A stretch of 64,000 bases of DNA from KK5 sp034043675 (GTDB lineage: Bacteria > Pseudomonadota > Gammaproteobacteria > Burkholderiales > Burkholderiaceae_C). Under the pieces are notes generated by a model that was not told the DNA's origin, made no database searches, and was given only the letters and a program-made list of their open reading frames with translations. Below, in pieces: positions 62,794 to 64,000 of the stretch (position 1 is its first letter; the number at the start of each line of letters is the position of its first letter). The translations under genes and the position numbers were made by a program. Location of the stretch: assembly GCF_034043675.1 (NCBI RefSeq), contig NZ_JAXCLA010000008.1, forward strand, positions 186,001 to 250,000, given 5' to 3'.

Positions 62794-64000
62794 TCAGGTC
62801 GGAACCAGGGATCTTGCTACACCTCGTCCGGCGGCCTTCGCGGCATAGCAGGCGCGGTCGGCAGCGTTGGTCCACGCTGCTGCATCAGCCATCGTCACGG
62901 TCAATGCTGCCACCCCGGCGCTGGCACCGATCTTGAGAGATCGAGACTCCCACGGAACGTCGAGGCCGGAGATCTGGGCGCAGATCTTGTCGGCGATCTT
63001 GAGAGCCACATCGACGTCGCAGCGCTCGAGGAGGAGAGCGAACTCGTCGCCTCCGAGGCGCGCCGCAAGATCGCCCGGACGGATCACGCTCGCGAGCAAC
63101 CGAGCGACGGCCACGAGCACGGCGTCCCCAGCCGCATGGCCCTCGCGGTCATTGATCGGCTTGAACCGGTCGAGATCCAGATACACGATGGCTGCGGGAA
63201 GCGACCTGGGCAGGGTCTCGACGAGCCGCGTCACGCGGTGTTCAAACGTCTTCCTGTTGGCGAGGCTGGTGAGGCCATCGTGGGATGCTGCCCACTGGAG
63301 TTCCCGCTGCGCATCTCGTTGGGACGTAATGTCGCTGAGCGTCCAGATGGATCCCAGCGACAGGTCTAAGGCGTCCAGGGGATTGCATTTGAGCTGGCCC
63401 CAGAACTGCGTGCCATCCGCGCGACGCATCAACCATTCACCGCTGCGCCCGCCGATCGCCACGGATCCGTTCGACTGACGCTTCGGAGGAGATCCTCCAT
63501 CGAATATCCGGTCGATCGACCCGCCGAGAAGCGTCGATTTGTCATGCCCGAGTACAGCGCAGAAGCCTTTGCTCACCAGTTCGAACTTGTCGTCCAAGAC
63601 AAAAGCTATACCGATGGGCGCCGAATCTACAGCGGAGCTGAGCATCTTAAGCAGATGCGCCTTCTCGGCCTCGAGGCGCCGCTGCTCGATCGCGCCCTCC
63701 CTCAGCGCTGCAGAAAGTTCTCCCAGCTCTCCGGGGCAGTCCGGCCACCCGGCTCCGGGCGCAACCTCCCTGTCCGCCATGCGCGTGACGCGCCGCCGCA
63801 GTGCAGTCAATGGACTCAACAGCCACGACAGCAGCGCCAGGAGCATGGCGGACAGGATTGAAACGAGTGCCAGCGCCCAAGCGACTGCGTAGTGTTTTGC
63901 ATCACGCAGAGGTCGCAGAAGGTCCGATTCCGACGTCGCGCGCCATACCAGCCAATCGGCGCCCGGCACGCCGGCGGCTGTCACGATCTCTCCCGGTTGC
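62794..64000 (-). CDS. Membrane-bound PAS-GGDEF diguanylate cyclase, 3' part
   Basis: The gene enters from the right edge; the frame is open to 64000. Visible are the end of an extracytoplasmic sensor domain, a transmembrane helix (AVAWALALVSILSAMLLALLSWLL), a short HAMP-like linker, a PAS domain (about 110-240 from the edge), and a GGDEF domain (LAARLGGDEFALLLE) with an I-site RPGD. It should make c-di-GMP in response to a periplasmic or internal cue. Confidence 0.9.
   Translation of the reverse strand, partial: QPGEIVTAAGVPGADWLVWRATSESDLLRPLRDAKHYAVAWALALVSILSAMLLALLSWLLSPLTALRRRVTRMADREVAPGAGWPDCPGELGELSAALREGAIEQRRLEAEKAHLLKMLSSAVDSAPIGIAFVLDDKFELVSKGFCAVLGHDKSTLLGGSIDRIFDGGSPPKRQSNGSVAIGGRSGEWLMRRADGTQFWGQLKCNPLDALDLSLGSIWTLSDITSQRDAQRELQWAASHDGLTSLANRKTFEHRVTRLVETLPRSLPAAIVYLDLDRFKPINDREGHAAGDAVLVAVARLLASVIRPGDLAARLGGDEFALLLERCDVDVALKIADKICAQISGLDVPWESRSLKIGASAGVAALTVTMADAAAWTNAADRACYAAKAAGRGVARSLVPT

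Noticed and set aside
62633..62875. Short frames at the end of the DUF421 operon
   Set aside because: No ribosome site or resemblance to known proteins.

Overview
This is a high-GC proteobacterial chromosome segment. The gene set and order point to Burkholderiales, probably the Rubrivivax/Methylibium/Rhizobacter/Leptothrix group: an intracellular PHB depolymerase with a Cys nucleophile, a solitary RnfB/RsxB beside nth, and the order TIGR02449-like gene - zapA - 6S RNA. The lineage is inferred from gene content only. Core segment (1-6520): 5' part of uvrB (off the left edge), a class I aminotransferase, phaZ, rsxB, nth, a small coiled-coil gene, zapA and a well-supported 6S RNA (ssrS). Accessory segment (about 6520 to the right edge): a tyrosine recombinase starts 140 bp after the 6S RNA, which suggests a large island inserted at the 3' end of ssrS. 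Its cargo is mostly stress, envelope and signalling genes: a PRC-barrel protein, DUF4398/OmpA lipoproteins, a fatty-acid hydroxylase, three Crp/Fnr paralogues, two glycosyltransferases with an amidohydrolase and a GH1-like glycosidase, an NtrC-type activator with its kinase, two hemerythrins, the large catalase KatE, UDP-galactopyranose mutase, a thioredoxin-reductase-like flavoprotein, two PHB-depolymerase-type esterases, a KaiC-like operon, PAS-GGDEF-EAL and GGDEF proteins, DUF4331 and PEP-CTERM proteins, a CheB-CheR fusion, SDR and alcohol dehydrogenases, an FdhF/YdeP-type oxidoreductase, YihY, DUF72, a RecQ-type helicase, an iron-permease-family protein, DUF6496, an isochorismatase-type hydrolase and DUF421. 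Three decayed genes (GntA/YcgG-like, DUF1989-like, catalase-family) lie at 46.9-49.8 kb. The most interesting signal is regulatory. Six intergenic sites fit a sigma-54 promoter (GGCAy, then TTGCC, with exactly 10 nt between the -24 GG and the -12 GC), each correctly oriented a short distance upstream of an island gene or operon: PRC-barrel, Asn-rich secreted protein, GT-amidohydrolase-GT-GH operon, katE-glf operon, ADH-SDR operon, and DUF6496-hydrolase-DUF421 operon. A seventh good match has no clear gene after it, and an eighth weaker one precedes another SDR gene. Since the island carries its own NtrC-family activator and histidine kinase, next to a hemerythrin and between two of these promoters, I propose a self-contained sigma-54-controlled stress and envelope regulon. 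A second module of note is a three-gene operon of an unknown protein, a double-domain KaiC ATPase without the usual phosphosites, and a hybrid kinase with an intact GGDEF domain at its N-terminus.
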